Made by a program: the position numbers and the translations under genes
Part shown: positions 28,280-37,644 of the stretch, piece after piece
Position numbering within the stretch: the first letter of the stretch is position 1
How the letters are laid out: the number at the start of each line of letters is the position of its first letter
Notes under the pieces: generated by a model
The model's input: only the letters and a program-made list of their open reading frames with translations
Told to the model about the DNA's origin: nothing
The model's database searches: none
Source of the DNA: Gilvimarinus agarilyticus
Lineage (GTDB): Bacteria; Pseudomonadota; Gammaproteobacteria; Pseudomonadales; Cellvibrionaceae
NCBI RefSeq assembly: GCF_000832015.1
Contig: NZ_JXCJ01000001.1
Span: forward strand, 2,885,900-2,949,899
Reading direction: 5' to 3'
DNA length: 64,000 nt

Positions 28280-29158
28280 ATGGATACGCAACACTTAAGC
28301 ACGTTTGTCGCCATTGCCGAGAGCGGTTCGTTCTCTGTGGCTGCCGCGCGGCTACACCTAACGCAACCGGCGATCAGCAAGCGCATCGCGCTACTTGAGC
28401 AACAGCTGGATAAAAAGCTGTTTGACCGCTACGGCAAACAAACCCAGCTTACCCCGGCCGGCCGGGCACTACTGCCCCACGCCCGGGAGATACTGCAAGC
28501 GGTGACCGATGCTGGCCGAGCCCTGGCCGATCTCGACGGTGAAGTTAGCGGCCCGCTGAGCATCGCCACCAGCCACCATATTGGCCTACACCGCTTACCC
28601 TCTGTACTCAGCGAGTTTTCCCGCGCGTTTCCCAAGGTACACCTTGATTTGCACTTCTTAGACTCAGAGAAAGCCTTAACGGCGGTAGCGCAGGGCGAGT
28701 TTGAGTTGGGGGTTATTACCCTTGGCGGGCAGACCAGCGGGCAAATAACCCAGCGGCCCATTTGGCGCGACACACTCGAATTTGTCTGCGCCAAAACCCA
28801 CCCGTTAACACAGCAAGAGCCTTTACAGTTAAGCGACTTATGTGATTATCAAGCTATCGCCCCAGACAGCAATACACACACCACGCGCTTGATCCAGCGG
28901 CTGTTCGAGGGCAACGAATTAACCCTTAACATCTCGATGGTCACCAACCACCTGGACACCATTAAAATGATGGTGTCTATCGGCTTGGGCTGGGGCGTTC
29001 TACCCCGCTCGATGATCGATGCCCAGCTGACCACGCTCAATTTACAGCTACCGCCTTTAACTCGTGAACTGGGAGTCGTTTTTGACAACCGACGCAGTCA
29101 AAGTAATGCAGCACAAAAATTTTTAGCCGTTTTACAAAGCTCAACACAAGCGGGCTAG
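28280..29158 (+). CDS. LysR-family transcriptional regulator
   Basis: A 292-residue LysR regulator. The N-terminal winged helix-turn-helix (residues 1-60) reads HLSTFVAIAESGSFSVAA then RLHLTQPAISKRIALLEQQ. The C-terminal ~200 residues form the periplasmic-binding-protein-like effector domain (GPLSIATSHHIGLHRLP, GLGWGVLPRSMI). Divergent from leuCD-leuB and with a T-N11-A box next to its start, it is probably a regulator of leucine biosynthesis and of itself. Divergent LysR genes upstream of leuC occur in other gammaproteobacteria. The effector is unknown. Confidence 0.92.
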   Translation: MDTQHLSTFVAIAESGSFSVAAARLHLTQPAISKRIALLEQQLDKKLFDRYGKQTQLTPAGRALLPHAREILQAVTDAGRALADLDGEVSGPLSIATSHHIGLHRLPSVLSEFSRAFPKVHLDLHFLDSEKALTAVAQGEFELGVITLGGQTSGQITQRPIWRDTLEFVCAKTHPLTQQEPLQLSDLCDYQAIAPDSNTHTTRLIQRLFEGNELTLNISMVTNHLDTIKMMVSIGLGWGVLPRSMIDAQLTTLNLQLPPLTRELGVVFDNRRSQSNAAQKFLAVLQSSTQAG

Positions 29159-29288
29159 TCACGACTGTTTTCGTTAAATCCACAATGCTATGATCGCCAC
29201 CAAGATGTAACGTTTGCATCCAGAGCACAAATCTTGTGCTGCACTTTTTATATCGTACTTTTATGCCGTCTCTTGCAAGGAATTTACC

Positions 29289-29981
29289 ATGAGAGTTTTG
29301 TTCTCCGCACTGTGCCTAAGCGCCGTTAGCAGCATTGCCCAGGCCGATGTCATTGGCATTAAAGGTGACATCGGGTTATGGCGCTCCGATTATGCCGGTG
29401 AAATTGGCTCTGCAGGCACGCCCGTTGCTGAGCTCGGTTATACCGACGAAACCAATCGCTTTTTACACGTTGCTTTTGAGCACCCCATTCCGCTTATACC
29501 CAACGCGCGACTGGCTTATACCGACATCAACGCAGGACGCTCGGTAAACTGGAGCGAGGGCAGCGCCAACTCCAGCATTGACCTAACTCATATAGATGGC
29601 ACCGCCTATTACGAAATACTGGATAACTGGGTGAGTCTGGATCTTGGTTTATCACTGAGGGTTTACGATGGTCGTATTAGCTTGACGGACCCGGACACAG
29701 ACGAGAGCATGAAAGTCGATGAAGTGTTACCCATGGCTTATGCACTTGTTGAAGCCGAACTGCCTTTCACCGGGTGGAGCGCAGGCGCCGAGGGTAACTT
29801 TACCGACTTTAGTGACTATCAAGTAGTCGATTACACCCTTAAACTGCGTTACTTGTTTGATTCGTTAATCGACTTTGGTGTTGAGTTTGGCTATCGCAAT
29901 CAAGCCATCGACATTAGTAAGGGAATGGGCGCCGACTTAACACTGGACGGCCCCTACGCCGCACTCGCTCTGCAGTTTTAA
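29289..29981 (+). CDS. TIGR04219-type outer-membrane beta-barrel protein
   Basis: A 230-residue small outer-membrane barrel. The start at 29289 (MRVLFSALCLSAVSS) has AAGGA upstream and gives a signal peptide ending AQA. A longer in-frame reading from 29214 has no such signal. The mature protein alternates polar/hydrophobic residues in strands (DVIGIKGDIGLWRSDY, LKLRYLFDSLIDFGVEFGYR) and ends in aromatic GPYAALALQF, a typical Bam-recognition C-terminus. This matches the TIGR04219 family, whose cargo or role is unknown. It stands alone between the LysR gene and a bidirectional terminator. Confidence 0.85.
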   Translation: MRVLFSALCLSAVSSIAQADVIGIKGDIGLWRSDYAGEIGSAGTPVAELGYTDETNRFLHVAFEHPIPLIPNARLAYTDINAGRSVNWSEGSANSSIDLTHIDGTAYYEILDNWVSLDLGLSLRVYDGRISLTDPDTDESMKVDEVLPMAYALVEAELPFTGWSAGAEGNFTDFSDYQVVDYTLKLRYLFDSLIDFGVEFGYRNQAIDISKGMGADLTLDGPYAALALQF

Positions 29982-29994
29982 CAGCCCCCTCTAA

Positions 29995-30024
29995 AAAACG
30001 CGAGCGCTTTACGCCTCGCGTTTT
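29995..30024. terminator. Bidirectional intrinsic terminator
   Basis: AAAACGCGAG and CTCGCGTTTT are perfectly complementary around a 10-base loop between the convergent barrel gene (+) and histidine kinase (-). Confidence 0.9.
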
Positions 30025-30061
30025 AAAGCCGGCCCACTCCAGCCCCTAGGGCTGCCGTCCA

Positions 30062-31387
30062 TTAACCCGCCACCTCTGCAGGGGCTGGCCAGCGCACCGT
30101 AAAGCAGGCGCCGCCGAGCGACTCGCTTTTGCTTAACGCCACAGAACCCGAGTGCCAGTCTAAAATTCGTTTAACAATCGCCAACCCTAAACCAAACCCC
30201 TCGCGATCGAGCGAAGGCTCTTGATGCAACCGCACAAATGAATCAAACACCCGCCCTGCATCGGCTTTCGGTATACCGGGCCCGTCATCCTCCACCCGGA
30301 TGCGATAACAGCCCTGATCAAAATCCAATGTCACCAACACCTGACCACTGGCATACTTGGCGGCATTGCCCAGTAAATTCTGCAGCACCCGCTCGAGCAG
30401 GTTCCACTCGCAATACACGGGTCGCTGGGCCAAATAATCACGCACCATATAATCCGGTACTGAAGTGGTTGTCACAGCGCCGCGCGAGGTGATGCTTTCT
30501 ATCAGCCCCTCGACCAAAGCGCATAAAGCACCCGGGGCTCCTTGCTGCAAAGTAAGAGCCTGAGTTTGCGTTTCAAAGCCAGCGTAATGCAGCAACTGGT
30601 TTATCAGCGCATCCATCTGCGTCACATCGGTGCGCAAATTGTCCAGCTGGTTTTGCCGCTGCGCCGCCGGCACATCGCCCTGAGCTAACTCTAAGGCGAA
30701 TTTCATTCGCGCCAGTGGCGTACGCAATTCATGGGACACGGCATAAGTCATTTCGCGGTAAGAGGCAAGCAACTCATCAATACGCTGCTGCATGCGATTA
30801 AACTCTTGCGACAAACTGTACACCGCCGAGCGCTGGCTTAAGCGCACCCGCACACCAGCATCGGCGCGACCAATTAAACGTGCTTGTTTTTGCAGCGATC
30901 GTAAGTCGCGTACCAGCGGCCAAATCCAAAGATAAATCACCAACGCCAGCAGTAGATAAAACACCAGTAGCAGCACCCGATACCAGCCATCCTGCTCTGG
31001 TTCCGCCGGCAGTATTAGCTGCACAACCCACGGTGAGCCACTCAGCCGGTAGTACACTTGGCGTTGTTGCTCGGCGCTTAGCATAACCGGCTCGCCGGCC
31101 ATAACATCTTGCTTAAGGCTCGAGTCTGCTAAATCTGACAACTGATAGACACGGGCCGATAATTGCAACTCGCTTAGATAGCGCTGCAGCCTTTCCTGTG
31201 GCGACTCGGCGCCCGACTCATCGGGGGTACTGAAGCGCGATTCAAGCAGGGTAAAAAAAGCGCGATTGAGAGGATCGGGTTGCTCGGGACCCGAGAGTGA
31301 CAGGTATAGGCGATCGAGCCCCCACCCAGCCCCCAATATGACCAGAACAACAAATAAATAAAGTGTAAAAAAGGCGCGCCCGAGCAA
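30062..31387 (-). CDS. Sensor histidine kinase of the MipA-DUF3019 module
   Basis: A 441-residue membrane kinase. The start is taken as TTG at 31387: GGGAG overlaps the response-regulator stop eight bases upstream, and the residues encoded before it are not signal-like. A membrane helix at about 5-25, a ~120-residue periplasmic sensor region, a second helix near 140-160 and a HAMP linker precede the HisKA domain, with phospho-His in AVSHELRTPLARMKF. The ATPase domain has NLLGNAAKYASG (N box), VEDDGPGIPKADAGRVFDSF (G1/F) and GFGLGLAIVKRI (G2). It pairs with the regulator immediately upstream; the signal is unknown. Confidence 0.93.
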   Translation of the reverse strand: MLGRAFFTLYLFVVLVILGAGWGLDRLYLSLSGPEQPDPLNRAFFTLLESRFSTPDESGAESPQERLQRYLSELQLSARVYQLSDLADSSLKQDVMAGEPVMLSAEQQRQVYYRLSGSPWVVQLILPAEPEQDGWYRVLLLVFYLLLALVIYLWIWPLVRDLRSLQKQARLIGRADAGVRVRLSQRSAVYSLSQEFNRMQQRIDELLASYREMTYAVSHELRTPLARMKFALELAQGDVPAAQRQNQLDNLRTDVTQMDALINQLLHYAGFETQTQALTLQQGAPGALCALVEGLIESITSRGAVTTTSVPDYMVRDYLAQRPVYCEWNLLERVLQNLLGNAAKYASGQVLVTLDFDQGCYRIRVEDDGPGIPKADAGRVFDSFVRLHQEPSLDREGFGLGLAIVKRILDWHSGSVALSKSESLGGACFTVRWPAPAEVAG

Positions 31388-31392
31388 GTAAG

Positions 31393-32082
31393 TTACTCCC
31401 AGGCGTCGGCCACCAACATATAGCCGCGCCCCCACACCGTTTTAATACGAGTGGGATTGTCGCTGTTATCGCCGAGCTTTTTACGTAAGTGAGAAATTCG
31501 CACATCGACAGTGCGATCGAGGCCGTCGTAGGGCCGCTGACAAATGGTGGTAAACAAATACTCGCGGCTCAGCACCTTACCCGCTTGGCGCGCCAAGGTT
31601 AGCAACAAATCGTATTCGTGGCTTGATAAGGGCACCACCTCGTCGGCAAGGCACACCTCTCGGGCACGGGTACGCACGGCTAACCGCCCGACGCTAATAT
31701 CGCCGGTCTCCACTGGTTCGCGATTTGCCCGACGCAACAAGGCATTGATTCGGGCCAACAACACTCGCGGCTCAGCAGGCTTTATGACGTAGTCATCGGC
31801 GCCCACCTCAAACCCCAACACCTGATCGGCGTCGGTATCGCGCGCCGTCAACATCAACACCGGCCCTTCGTACTGAGGACGGATTTCCTTGCAGATACTG
31901 ATCCCGTCTTTACCGGGCAACATCAAATCCAAAATCACGATATCCGGTTGCAGGTTTAGCACCTGGCGCGGGACGTTGAGCCCCATAGACTCCACCACAA
32001 CGGTAAATCCGTTAGCCTGCAAAAAGTCTTTTACCAGTCCGGCCAAGCGTTGGTCATCTTCTGCTAACAGCACCACACTCAT
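31393..32082 (-). CDS. OmpR-family response regulator of the MipA-DUF3019 module
   Basis: A 229-residue regulator. The receiver domain (about 1-118) has acidic pocket AEDD and the phospho-Asp in DIVILDLMLPGKDG. The lysine of the pocket is in YVIKPAEPRVLLARI. The C-terminal winged helix (about 130-229) has LSSHEYDLLLTLARQAGKVLSREYLF cut here into its two halves, SSHEYDLLLTLA and GKVLSREYLF, and DVRISHLRKKLGD. The start at 32082 (MSVVLL) shares a base with the DUF3019 stop (TAATG) and is preceded by GGAG, so the regulator is translationally coupled to the gene before it. Confidence 0.95.
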   Translation of the reverse strand: MSVVLLAEDDQRLAGLVKDFLQANGFTVVVESMGLNVPRQVLNLQPDIVILDLMLPGKDGISICKEIRPQYEGPVLMLTARDTDADQVLGFEVGADDYVIKPAEPRVLLARINALLRRANREPVETGDISVGRLAVRTRAREVCLADEVVPLSSHEYDLLLTLARQAGKVLSREYLFTTICQRPYDGLDRTVDVRISHLRKKLGDNSDNPTRIKTVWGRGYMLVADAWE

Positions 32083-32483
32083 TAAAAAAAGCTCCATGGA
32101 TTGCGCCGGCGGCGGCGGTAGCGCTTGGCATCGGCGATTACTTCAAAAGCCCGAGACGCCACAATAGAGTCACGGCCACTGGCATCCACCAGCTGAAACT
32201 GTATATCACTCGCGGTTTCTAACACAGACGTGTGACTCCCCGAGCGACTTTCCTGCCAACAGTCTAGCGGATCAGACTCGCCGGACTCGTACAAACACAG
32301 CGAGCGGCTTTGTTTTGCTTGCCAACTCACTCGCACGCGATCACGGCAGAGGTCTTCGCCTTCTGTCAGGACACATAAACTGGGTTCAAGGGTCAACTCT
32401 ACCGCTCCGGCCTCTGTTACAGAGCCGTCCTGGGCGGCCGCACTGACAGGAAGCAACACTAACAACCCTAGGGCTGAAACCAC
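32082..32483 (-). CDS. DUF3019 secreted protein
   Basis: A 133-residue exported protein of unknown function matching DUF3019. A hydrophobic signal segment ends PVSAAAQ. The mature part holds four cysteines, in LCVLTEGEDLC, SLCLYES and LDCWQES, probably two disulfides. The tail is basic, RYRRRRRNPWSFF. The start is set at GTG 32483, which has AGGGA seven bases upstream and lies after the MipA stop; a TTG at 32528 would extend it into the barrel gene. The regulator start overlaps its stop. In other marine gammaproteobacteria DUF3019 genes are also found with MipA/OmpV genes and two-component systems. Confidence 0.8.
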   Translation of the reverse strand: MVSALGLLVLLPVSAAAQDGSVTEAGAVELTLEPSLCVLTEGEDLCRDRVRVSWQAKQSRSLCLYESGESDPLDCWQESRSGSHTSVLETASDIQFQLVDASGRDSIVASRAFEVIADAKRYRRRRRNPWSFF

Positions 32484-32505
32484 CCAAATTCCCTGTAATG
32501 GCGGA

Positions 32506-33498
32506 CTAAAAATGGTAAATCCCCCCAAGGAATACCGTAGTAGAGCCGCTGTGATCGACCAAAGGGCTATCGGTTATTGCGTTATCAAACCACTTTTGAT
32601 GCAGGGTTGCCTGCAGCGTCCAGCGCTCGGCCAAGGGCCTGCGCCAATCGAGGCGAACATAAGGGGTTAGACTGTCTCCCGCCTGATACTCAAGCTCCGG
32701 AGCTTGAGCCACCTCACCGGCGTCTATGCCATAGTAGTAATCTACTAAGTCATCATTTTGCCAGACAAAGCCACCAGCCAGCGTAAACTCATTACGCCCC
32801 TGATAAAGTCGCTGATCCAGCCCCAGGCGTAACTCTTGCCCGCCATGGATATCAATCAGATCGTGTAACGCCTGCACGCTGAACCCGGTATGCTTATAAA
32901 ACGCACTGTACTCAAGGCCACCGAGTACCGCCAAACGCCGCGGGCCTAAATCGTCAAGGGTTACCAGTGCTTCGCTATGGCGAGTATCGGTAAAACTTTT
33001 GTGAAAAAACTCACTCGGGCCATCTTTATCGGTGGTATTGGGGGTATTGGTATTGTCTTCCGGCGCCGCCGTGAGATTACTTGCGCCCTGCCCCTGGGGC
33101 GCAGCACTTAGCGCATAATTGCCGCCGGCCCCTTCAATCACAAAATTACCCAACGATAAATCATTAAAGTACATATGATCGAGGCCGAGTGTCGACACCA
33201 GCGCCACTGACTGACGCTCAGTCTCGAGCAACGAAAAGCCCAGGGTGGTTGTATCGAGAAAGAAGCGCTCACCGTAATAGCTTACTTGGGGCAGTAAGAG
33301 CACTGGGATAGTGTCACCGCCCACCAGCGGATTGCTGCGCCCGCCGAGCCCCACACCTAAGGAAAACTGCCACTCGCCTACGGCGATGCAGTCGTCCGGA
33401 TACGCCTCACAGTGGCTATCGGCGGCGAGCGCTCCCGGCGCCAGCAACCAGAAAAACCCAACCGCAGCATAGAGCCCACGCGTTAACACTACACCCAC
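32506..33498 (-). CDS. MipA/OmpV family outer-membrane protein
   Basis: A 330-residue outer-membrane barrel. The GTG start at 33498 has GAGGTGA five bases upstream and gives a signal peptide ending GALAADSH. Mature features include WQFSLGVGLGGRSNPLVGGD and LLPQVSYYGERFFLDTTTLGF, characteristic of MipA/OmpV, many beta-strand-like segments, and a C-terminal TVFLGGIYHF ending in phenylalanine. A low-complexity insert rich in Asn, Thr and Asp lies at about 140-160. MipA in E. coli binds PBP1b and MltA; other members are linked to antibiotic or osmotic responses. First gene of the four-gene module. Confidence 0.9.
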   Translation of the reverse strand: MGVVLTRGLYAAVGFFWLLAPGALAADSHCEAYPDDCIAVGEWQFSLGVGLGGRSNPLVGGDTIPVLLLPQVSYYGERFFLDTTTLGFSLLETERQSVALVSTLGLDHMYFNDLSLGNFVIEGAGGNYALSAAPQGQGASNLTAAPEDNTNTPNTTDKDGPSEFFHKSFTDTRHSEALVTLDDLGPRRLAVLGGLEYSAFYKHTGFSVQALHDLIDIHGGQELRLGLDQRLYQGRNEFTLAGGFVWQNDDLVDYYYGIDAGEVAQAPELEYQAGDSLTPYVRLDWRRPLAERWTLQATLHQKWFDNAITDSPLVDHSGSTTVFLGGIYHF

Positions 33499-33633
33499 AA
33501 AATCACCTCAATCACGGCCGCAGCCAAGCACGGCGGACACTTGCCGCCAAAATCCCCTTACTATAGAAAAAACCAGCGGAGCATGGCTACTAAATGAGCG
33601 ACCTCTTTTGTAACAGATTGTAATATTCCGGCC

Positions 33634-34395
33634 TTAGCGCTTAAGGTGCTTGGGGTCGGGGGTGCGCAGTTGCTTTGCCAGCGGGTGATCCTGCCGTTTT
33701 AGCTCGGTCAGCACCAGCTGTGCCACTTCGCGCGCACCCAGATGGTTCAAATGGGTATTATCATTGACGCCAATTGGGTAATTCGGGTGTAAATCGGGGG
33801 CAATATGCATAAAGCGCAGTGCCGATAGATCATCGCCCATGGCCTGAAAATACTCGCGGGTTATCGCCTCCATATCCAACAGCGTCACCTTTTGCTCACT
33901 CGCCACATCGCGAACTAAATCGGCGTACACGCCGTGGGTTGGTTCAATAACGCCCTGCTCGTTAAAATAGCGGCGGGTAATGGGTGTAAGCAGAATGGGC
34001 TCGGCTTTTTTACCGCGCACATCGGCAATAAAACCTTCTAGGTTTTTGCCAAAATCCGCCGGCGGTGTATAACGATCTTTCTTGTGCTCCGATTGATCGT
34101 TGTGACCAAACTGAATAAACACGTAATCCCCCGCTTGCAGCTCATCCATAATACCTTGCCAACGGCCTTCACTTTTAAAAGTGCGGGTACTGCGACCATT
34201 ACGGGCGCGATTGTCGACCACAATGTCCTCCGCAAAAAAGTAACTAAAGGGCACACCCCAGCCCGTCTCCGGGTAGTCTTTTACCTCTTTAATGGACATG
34301 GTCGAGTCACCCGCCATAAAAACCTGAGTCATGTCGGCGGCATAGCTCAAACCGCTAAACAGCATAAGTGTAAAAACAGATAGCGTGCGGAACAT
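33634..34395 (-). CDS. SGNH/GDSL esterase, rhamnogalacturonan-acetylesterase-like
   Basis: A 253-residue secreted esterase, probably removing acetyl groups from pectin-type polysaccharides (carbohydrate esterase family 12-like). The signal peptide ends GLSYAAD. The four SGNH blocks are visible: nucleophile Ser in FMAGDSTMS, Gly in NRARNGRSTRTF, Asn in FIQFGHNDQSEHKK, and Asp/His in NDNTHLNHLGA. TPPADFGKNLEGFIADVR is typical of the family. The start at 34395 has AGAGAGG upstream; a TTG seven codons earlier is less likely. It stands apart from other carbohydrate genes. Substrate is an inference from family. Confidence 0.87.
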   Translation of the reverse strand: MFRTLSVFTLMLFSGLSYAADMTQVFMAGDSTMSIKEVKDYPETGWGVPFSYFFAEDIVVDNRARNGRSTRTFKSEGRWQGIMDELQAGDYVFIQFGHNDQSEHKKDRYTPPADFGKNLEGFIADVRGKKAEPILLTPITRRYFNEQGVIEPTHGVYADLVRDVASEQKVTLLDMEAITREYFQAMGDDLSALRFMHIAPDLHPNYPIGVNDNTHLNHLGAREVAQLVLTELKRQDHPLAKQLRTPDPKHLKR

Positions 34396-34439
34396 TAAAA
34401 ACCTCTCTTGGTACAATTATTATTAAAAGTATCGGGCGG

Positions 34440-35261
34440 TTAATCTATCACAAGGGTAAATCCGTCGGCGTCTAGATGAGCCGGAAAACGCTCACGGTAG
34501 GCATTAAGCGCTTGCGCACTAAGCGGAGTTGTTACCACACCGGGTATGTCAGCAGCGTCAATCAGCACCGCGCCCTCTGGAGAAAATACCACACTGCCAC
34601 CGGCATAACTCTGATCGTAAGCGTCTTGACCAACCCGGTTCACACCAATGACATACGCTTGGTTTTCGATGGCGCGGGCTTTTAGCAGAGTGCGCCAGTG
34701 ATCGTGACGGCCGGCCGGCCAATTGGCGACATACAGCGCTATGTCGTAATCATCACGATTGCGACTAAAGACCGGAAAACGCAGGTCGTAGCAGACTTGC
34801 ACCAGCACTCGCCAACCACTCACATTAATGATCGTGCGCTCAAGGCCCGCCTGATAGCGCTCGTGCTCGCCAGCCATACGAAACAAGTGGCGCTTGTCGT
34901 AGTGTTTTAGTGGTTGATTGGGCGAGGCCCACAGCAAGCGATTAGTGTGGCGTGCACCGTGCGCCTTAGCGTCCGATGCGCTGGGCGTGTAAACGACCGA
35001 GCCGGTGATAGCCGCTTGATATCGCTCAGCCTGGCGCATAAGCCAGCGGCTAACCGGGCCATCGGCGGTCTCAGCATGCTGGCGCGCGCGGGGGTGAAAA
35101 CCGGTGGTAAAAACTTCGGGGAGAACAATCAAATCAGGTGACAGTTCATTGGCGCAGGCGCCAAACTGCGCGTCTAACAGTTGCTCTAATGCCGCGAGAT
35201 TAGCGGCAGGATTATCGGGGATGATATCGCTTTGTAGTAGCGCTACGCGTAACGTTTCCAT
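34440..35261 (-). CDS. Carbon-nitrogen hydrolase (nitrilase family), probable omega-amidase
   Basis: A 273-residue cytoplasmic amidase. The Glu-Lys-Cys triad is visible: Glu in IVLPEVFTTGF (about 50), Lys in HYDKRHLF, and Cys in VLVQVCYDLRFPVFSR. The sequence resembles the YafV/Nit2 branch, which hydrolyses 2-oxoglutaramate or 2-oxosuccinamate, by-products of glutamine and asparagine transamination, releasing ammonia. It follows aroC in the same direction after a perfect palindrome. Exact substrate is inferred. Confidence 0.87.
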   Translation of the reverse strand: METLRVALLQSDIIPDNPAANLAALEQLLDAQFGACANELSPDLIVLPEVFTTGFHPRARQHAETADGPVSRWLMRQAERYQAAITGSVVYTPSASDAKAHGARHTNRLLWASPNQPLKHYDKRHLFRMAGEHERYQAGLERTIINVSGWRVLVQVCYDLRFPVFSRNRDDYDIALYVANWPAGRHDHWRTLLKARAIENQAYVIGVNRVGQDAYDQSYAGGSVVFSPEGAVLIDAADIPGVVTTPLSAQALNAYRERFPAHLDADGFTLVID

Positions 35262-35320
35262 CGAGCCCCCTTAAGAATATAGTCCAACTATAACACGGGG
35301 ACTAAAACTAGGGATGGCTG

Positions 35321-35340
35321 GGCGGGCATTAATGCCCGCC
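35321..35340. repeat. Perfect 20-bp palindrome after aroC
   Basis: GGCGGGC and GCCCGCC around ATTAAT, a perfect 20-base palindrome, eight bases beyond the aroC stop. As RNA it makes a strong hairpin without a T-run, so it may be a 3'-end stabiliser or weak terminator. It could also be a dyad protein site. Confidence 0.6.
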
Positions 35341-35347
35341 ACGGAGG

Positions 35348-36448
35348 TCAGTCTGCCTGGGCCGGAATATGCGGGATATTGTGCTCAACACCACCGTTTT
35401 GTCCGCGCTGGCGCAGAGCGTGATCCATCACCACGAGTGCCAACATCGCCTCGGCAATAGGCGTCGCGCGAATACCCACGCACGGATCGTGACGACCGGT
35501 GGTTACCACCTCCACCGGAGCGCCATGGACATCAACGCTGCGACCAGGGATGCGCAAGCTAGAGGTAGGCTTTAACGCCATATGGGCAATAATATCCTGC
35601 CCGGTCGAAATCCCGCCCAAAATGCCACCGGCATTATTAGAGGCAAAACCCTCGGGCAATATTTCGTCTCGGTGCTCGGTACCCTTTTGTGCCACGCTGG
35701 CAAAGCCGGCGCCGATCTCGACGCCTTTTACCGCATTAATACTCATTAAACCGTGGGCGATGTCAGCGTCTAATCGATCAAAAATGGGCTCACCCAAGCC
35801 CGGTGCCACACCACTGGCCACTACGGTAATTTTTGCCCCTACCGAGTTGCCCTCTTTACCCAGAGCTTTCATATACTCTTCCATCTCTGGCACTTTGCTG
35901 GCATCGGGGCAAAAGAATGGGTTATTGGCGATTTCATCCCAGTCCACCGATTCGATCTCGATCGGGCCCAACTGCGACAAATAGCCACGAATCTCAATGC
36001 CATAAGTTTCTTTTAGGTATTTCTTGGCGATAGCGCCGGCAGCCACACGCATCGCGGTCTCGCGCGCAGAGCTGCGGCCACCACCGCGGTAATCGCGCAC
36101 GCCGTATTTGTGCATATAACTATAATCGGCGTGAGCCGGGCGAAACTGATCTTTGATATTGGAGTAATCTTTTGAGCGCTGATCGGTATTTTCGATGATC
36201 AGGCCAATGGGCGTACCCGTGGTCTTACCCTCAAACACACCCGATAAAATCTTTACCTGGTCCGCCTCGCGTCGCTGGGTGGTGTAGCGCGACTGACCGG
36301 GCTTGCGCCGATCCAGATCCAGCTGAATATCTTCTTCACTTAGCGTTAACCCCGGCGGACAGCCATCAACGATACAGCCCAACGCTAAGCCGTGGCTCTC
36401 GCCAAAAGTTGTCACTGTAAAAAGTTTGCCAAAACTGTTGCCGGACAT
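35348..36448 (-). CDS. aroC: Chorismate synthase
   Basis: A 366-residue FMN-dependent enzyme turning EPSP into chorismate, the last common step of aromatic synthesis and the precursor pool for the trp genes in this window. [19 protein letters not shown] opens the protein. [28 protein letters not shown], the [11 protein letters not shown]-like block ([19 protein letters not shown]) and [10 protein letters not shown] are diagnostic. Length matches the bacterial enzyme. It is 105 bases downstream of prmB. Confidence 0.98.
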   Translation of the reverse strand: MSGNSFGKLFTVTTFGESHGLALGCIVDGCPPGLTLSEEDIQLDLDRRKPGQSRYTTQRREADQVKILSGVFEGKTTGTPIGLIIENTDQRSKDYSNIKDQFRPAHADYSYMHKYGVRDYRGGGRSSARETAMRVAAGAIAKKYLKETYGIEIRGYLSQLGPIEIESVDWDEIANNPFFCPDASKVPEMEEYMKALGKEGNSVGAKITVVASGVAPGLGEPIFDRLDADIAHGLMSINAVKGVEIGAGFASVAQKGTEHRDEILPEGFASNNAGGILGGISTGQDIIAHMALKPTSSLRIPGRSVDVHGAPVEVVTTGRHDPCVGIRATPIAEAMLALVVMDHALRQRGQNGGVEHNIPHIPAQAD

Positions 36449-36552
36449 AACGATTCCATTACTCTAAACGAATTAAAGGCGGCATATTATACGCACATTA
36501 GCGGTTAATGTATCGCCATCCCCAAAGTGAAAAAACGGTAAAGTTCCAGCCC

Positions 36553-37503
36553 TTAGCCAGCCAAGCCGGCCACCAGAGCCTCGCGGGTGATGGCAAACAC
36601 GCCGTGGCCCCCGCGCTCAAATTCTACCCATTGAAAATCCAGCCCCGGATACGCCTGCTCCAGAGCGGGCGCACTATTGCCTACCTCAACCACCAACAAG
36701 CCGCCATCATTGAGGTAATCCGGCGCCTCGGTCAGCAAGCGGCGGGTAAAGTCGAGCCCATCAAAGCCAGAGCCCAAACCAATTTCGGGCTCGGCGTGAA
36801 ACTCGGCCGGCATAGCGGCGAGGTCTTCGGCATCAACATAGGGAGGGTTACTGACAATCAAATCGAAGCAGCGCCTCGCCACCGAGGCAAATAAATCCCC
36901 TTCGGCACACGCTACCCGGTGGCTCACACCATGGGCCTCGATATTGCTCTCGGCCACGGCTAGCGCAGCGGCACTGATATCGCTTAAAGTCACCTCAGCA
37001 TCGGGAAACTGGTAGGCACAGGCAATACCGATACAACCACTTCCCGTGCATAAATCCAGCACATACTCGGGAGCCTGCTCCAGCCAAGGGGCAAAGCCCG
37101 CCTCAATTAACTCGGCAATGGGCGAGCGAGGCACCAGCACCCGCTCATCAACGTTAAACTCCAACCCGCAAAAATGCGCTTTCCCGGTCAGGTAGGCGGC
37201 CGGTACACGGCGTTCGATACGTTCGCGAAACAGGGCGATAACGGCGACCTTTTCGTCGTCGGTGAGCCGGGAATCCAGCAGGTGCGGACTGTTAAAGCCT
37301 GGCAAATGGATGGCAGCCAGCACCAACTGCACCGCTTCATCCCAAGGGTTGTCGGTGCCGTGACCATAAAACAGTCCGGCTTCATTAAACCGGCTGGCGC
37401 CAAAGCGAATAAAATCCCGCACGCTGAACAGTTCAGCGCGGGCCTGTGCCTCGTTCAATTGCTGCACGGCAAAAATCACCTGTATTGGAGAGAAAGCGGC
37501 CAT
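36553..37503 (-). CDS. prmB: Ribosomal protein L3 (uL3) glutamine N5-methyltransferase
   Basis: A 316-residue S-adenosylmethionine enzyme that methylates a glutamine in ribosomal protein L3. The diagnostic active-site block is [18 protein letters not shown]. The SAM-binding part reads [17 protein letters not shown], and the N-terminal substrate domain contains [23 protein letters not shown] split as FIRFGASRF and [13 protein letters not shown]. The start is placed at the ATG at 37503. The open frame extends to 37656, but that part overlaps the divergent folE start and is not family-like. It sits directly before aroC, a common pairing. Confidence 0.92.
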   Translation of the reverse strand: MAAFSPIQVIFAVQQLNEAQARAELFSVRDFIRFGASRFNEAGLFYGHGTDNPWDEAVQLVLAAIHLPGFNSPHLLDSRLTDDEKVAVIALFRERIERRVPAAYLTGKAHFCGLEFNVDERVLVPRSPIAELIEAGFAPWLEQAPEYVLDLCTGSGCIGIACAYQFPDAEVTLSDISAAALAVAESNIEAHGVSHRVACAEGDLFASVARRCFDLIVSNPPYVDAEDLAAMPAEFHAEPEIGLGSGFDGLDFTRRLLTEAPDYLNDGGLLVVEVGNSAPALEQAYPGLDFQWVEFERGGHGVFAITREALVAGLAG

Positions 37504-37644
37504 AATACCAGAGCAAGCCTTTACCGACCGCACAGTTTGGCGTAATGTTGCCGCCCTTTCATAAAACGTTAATACTGTTGTGGCCAATCCACTCAGATTC
37601 ATCCGGCTAGCGCCGAGCGCTCGTCCTAGACAGGGTAACAAGCA

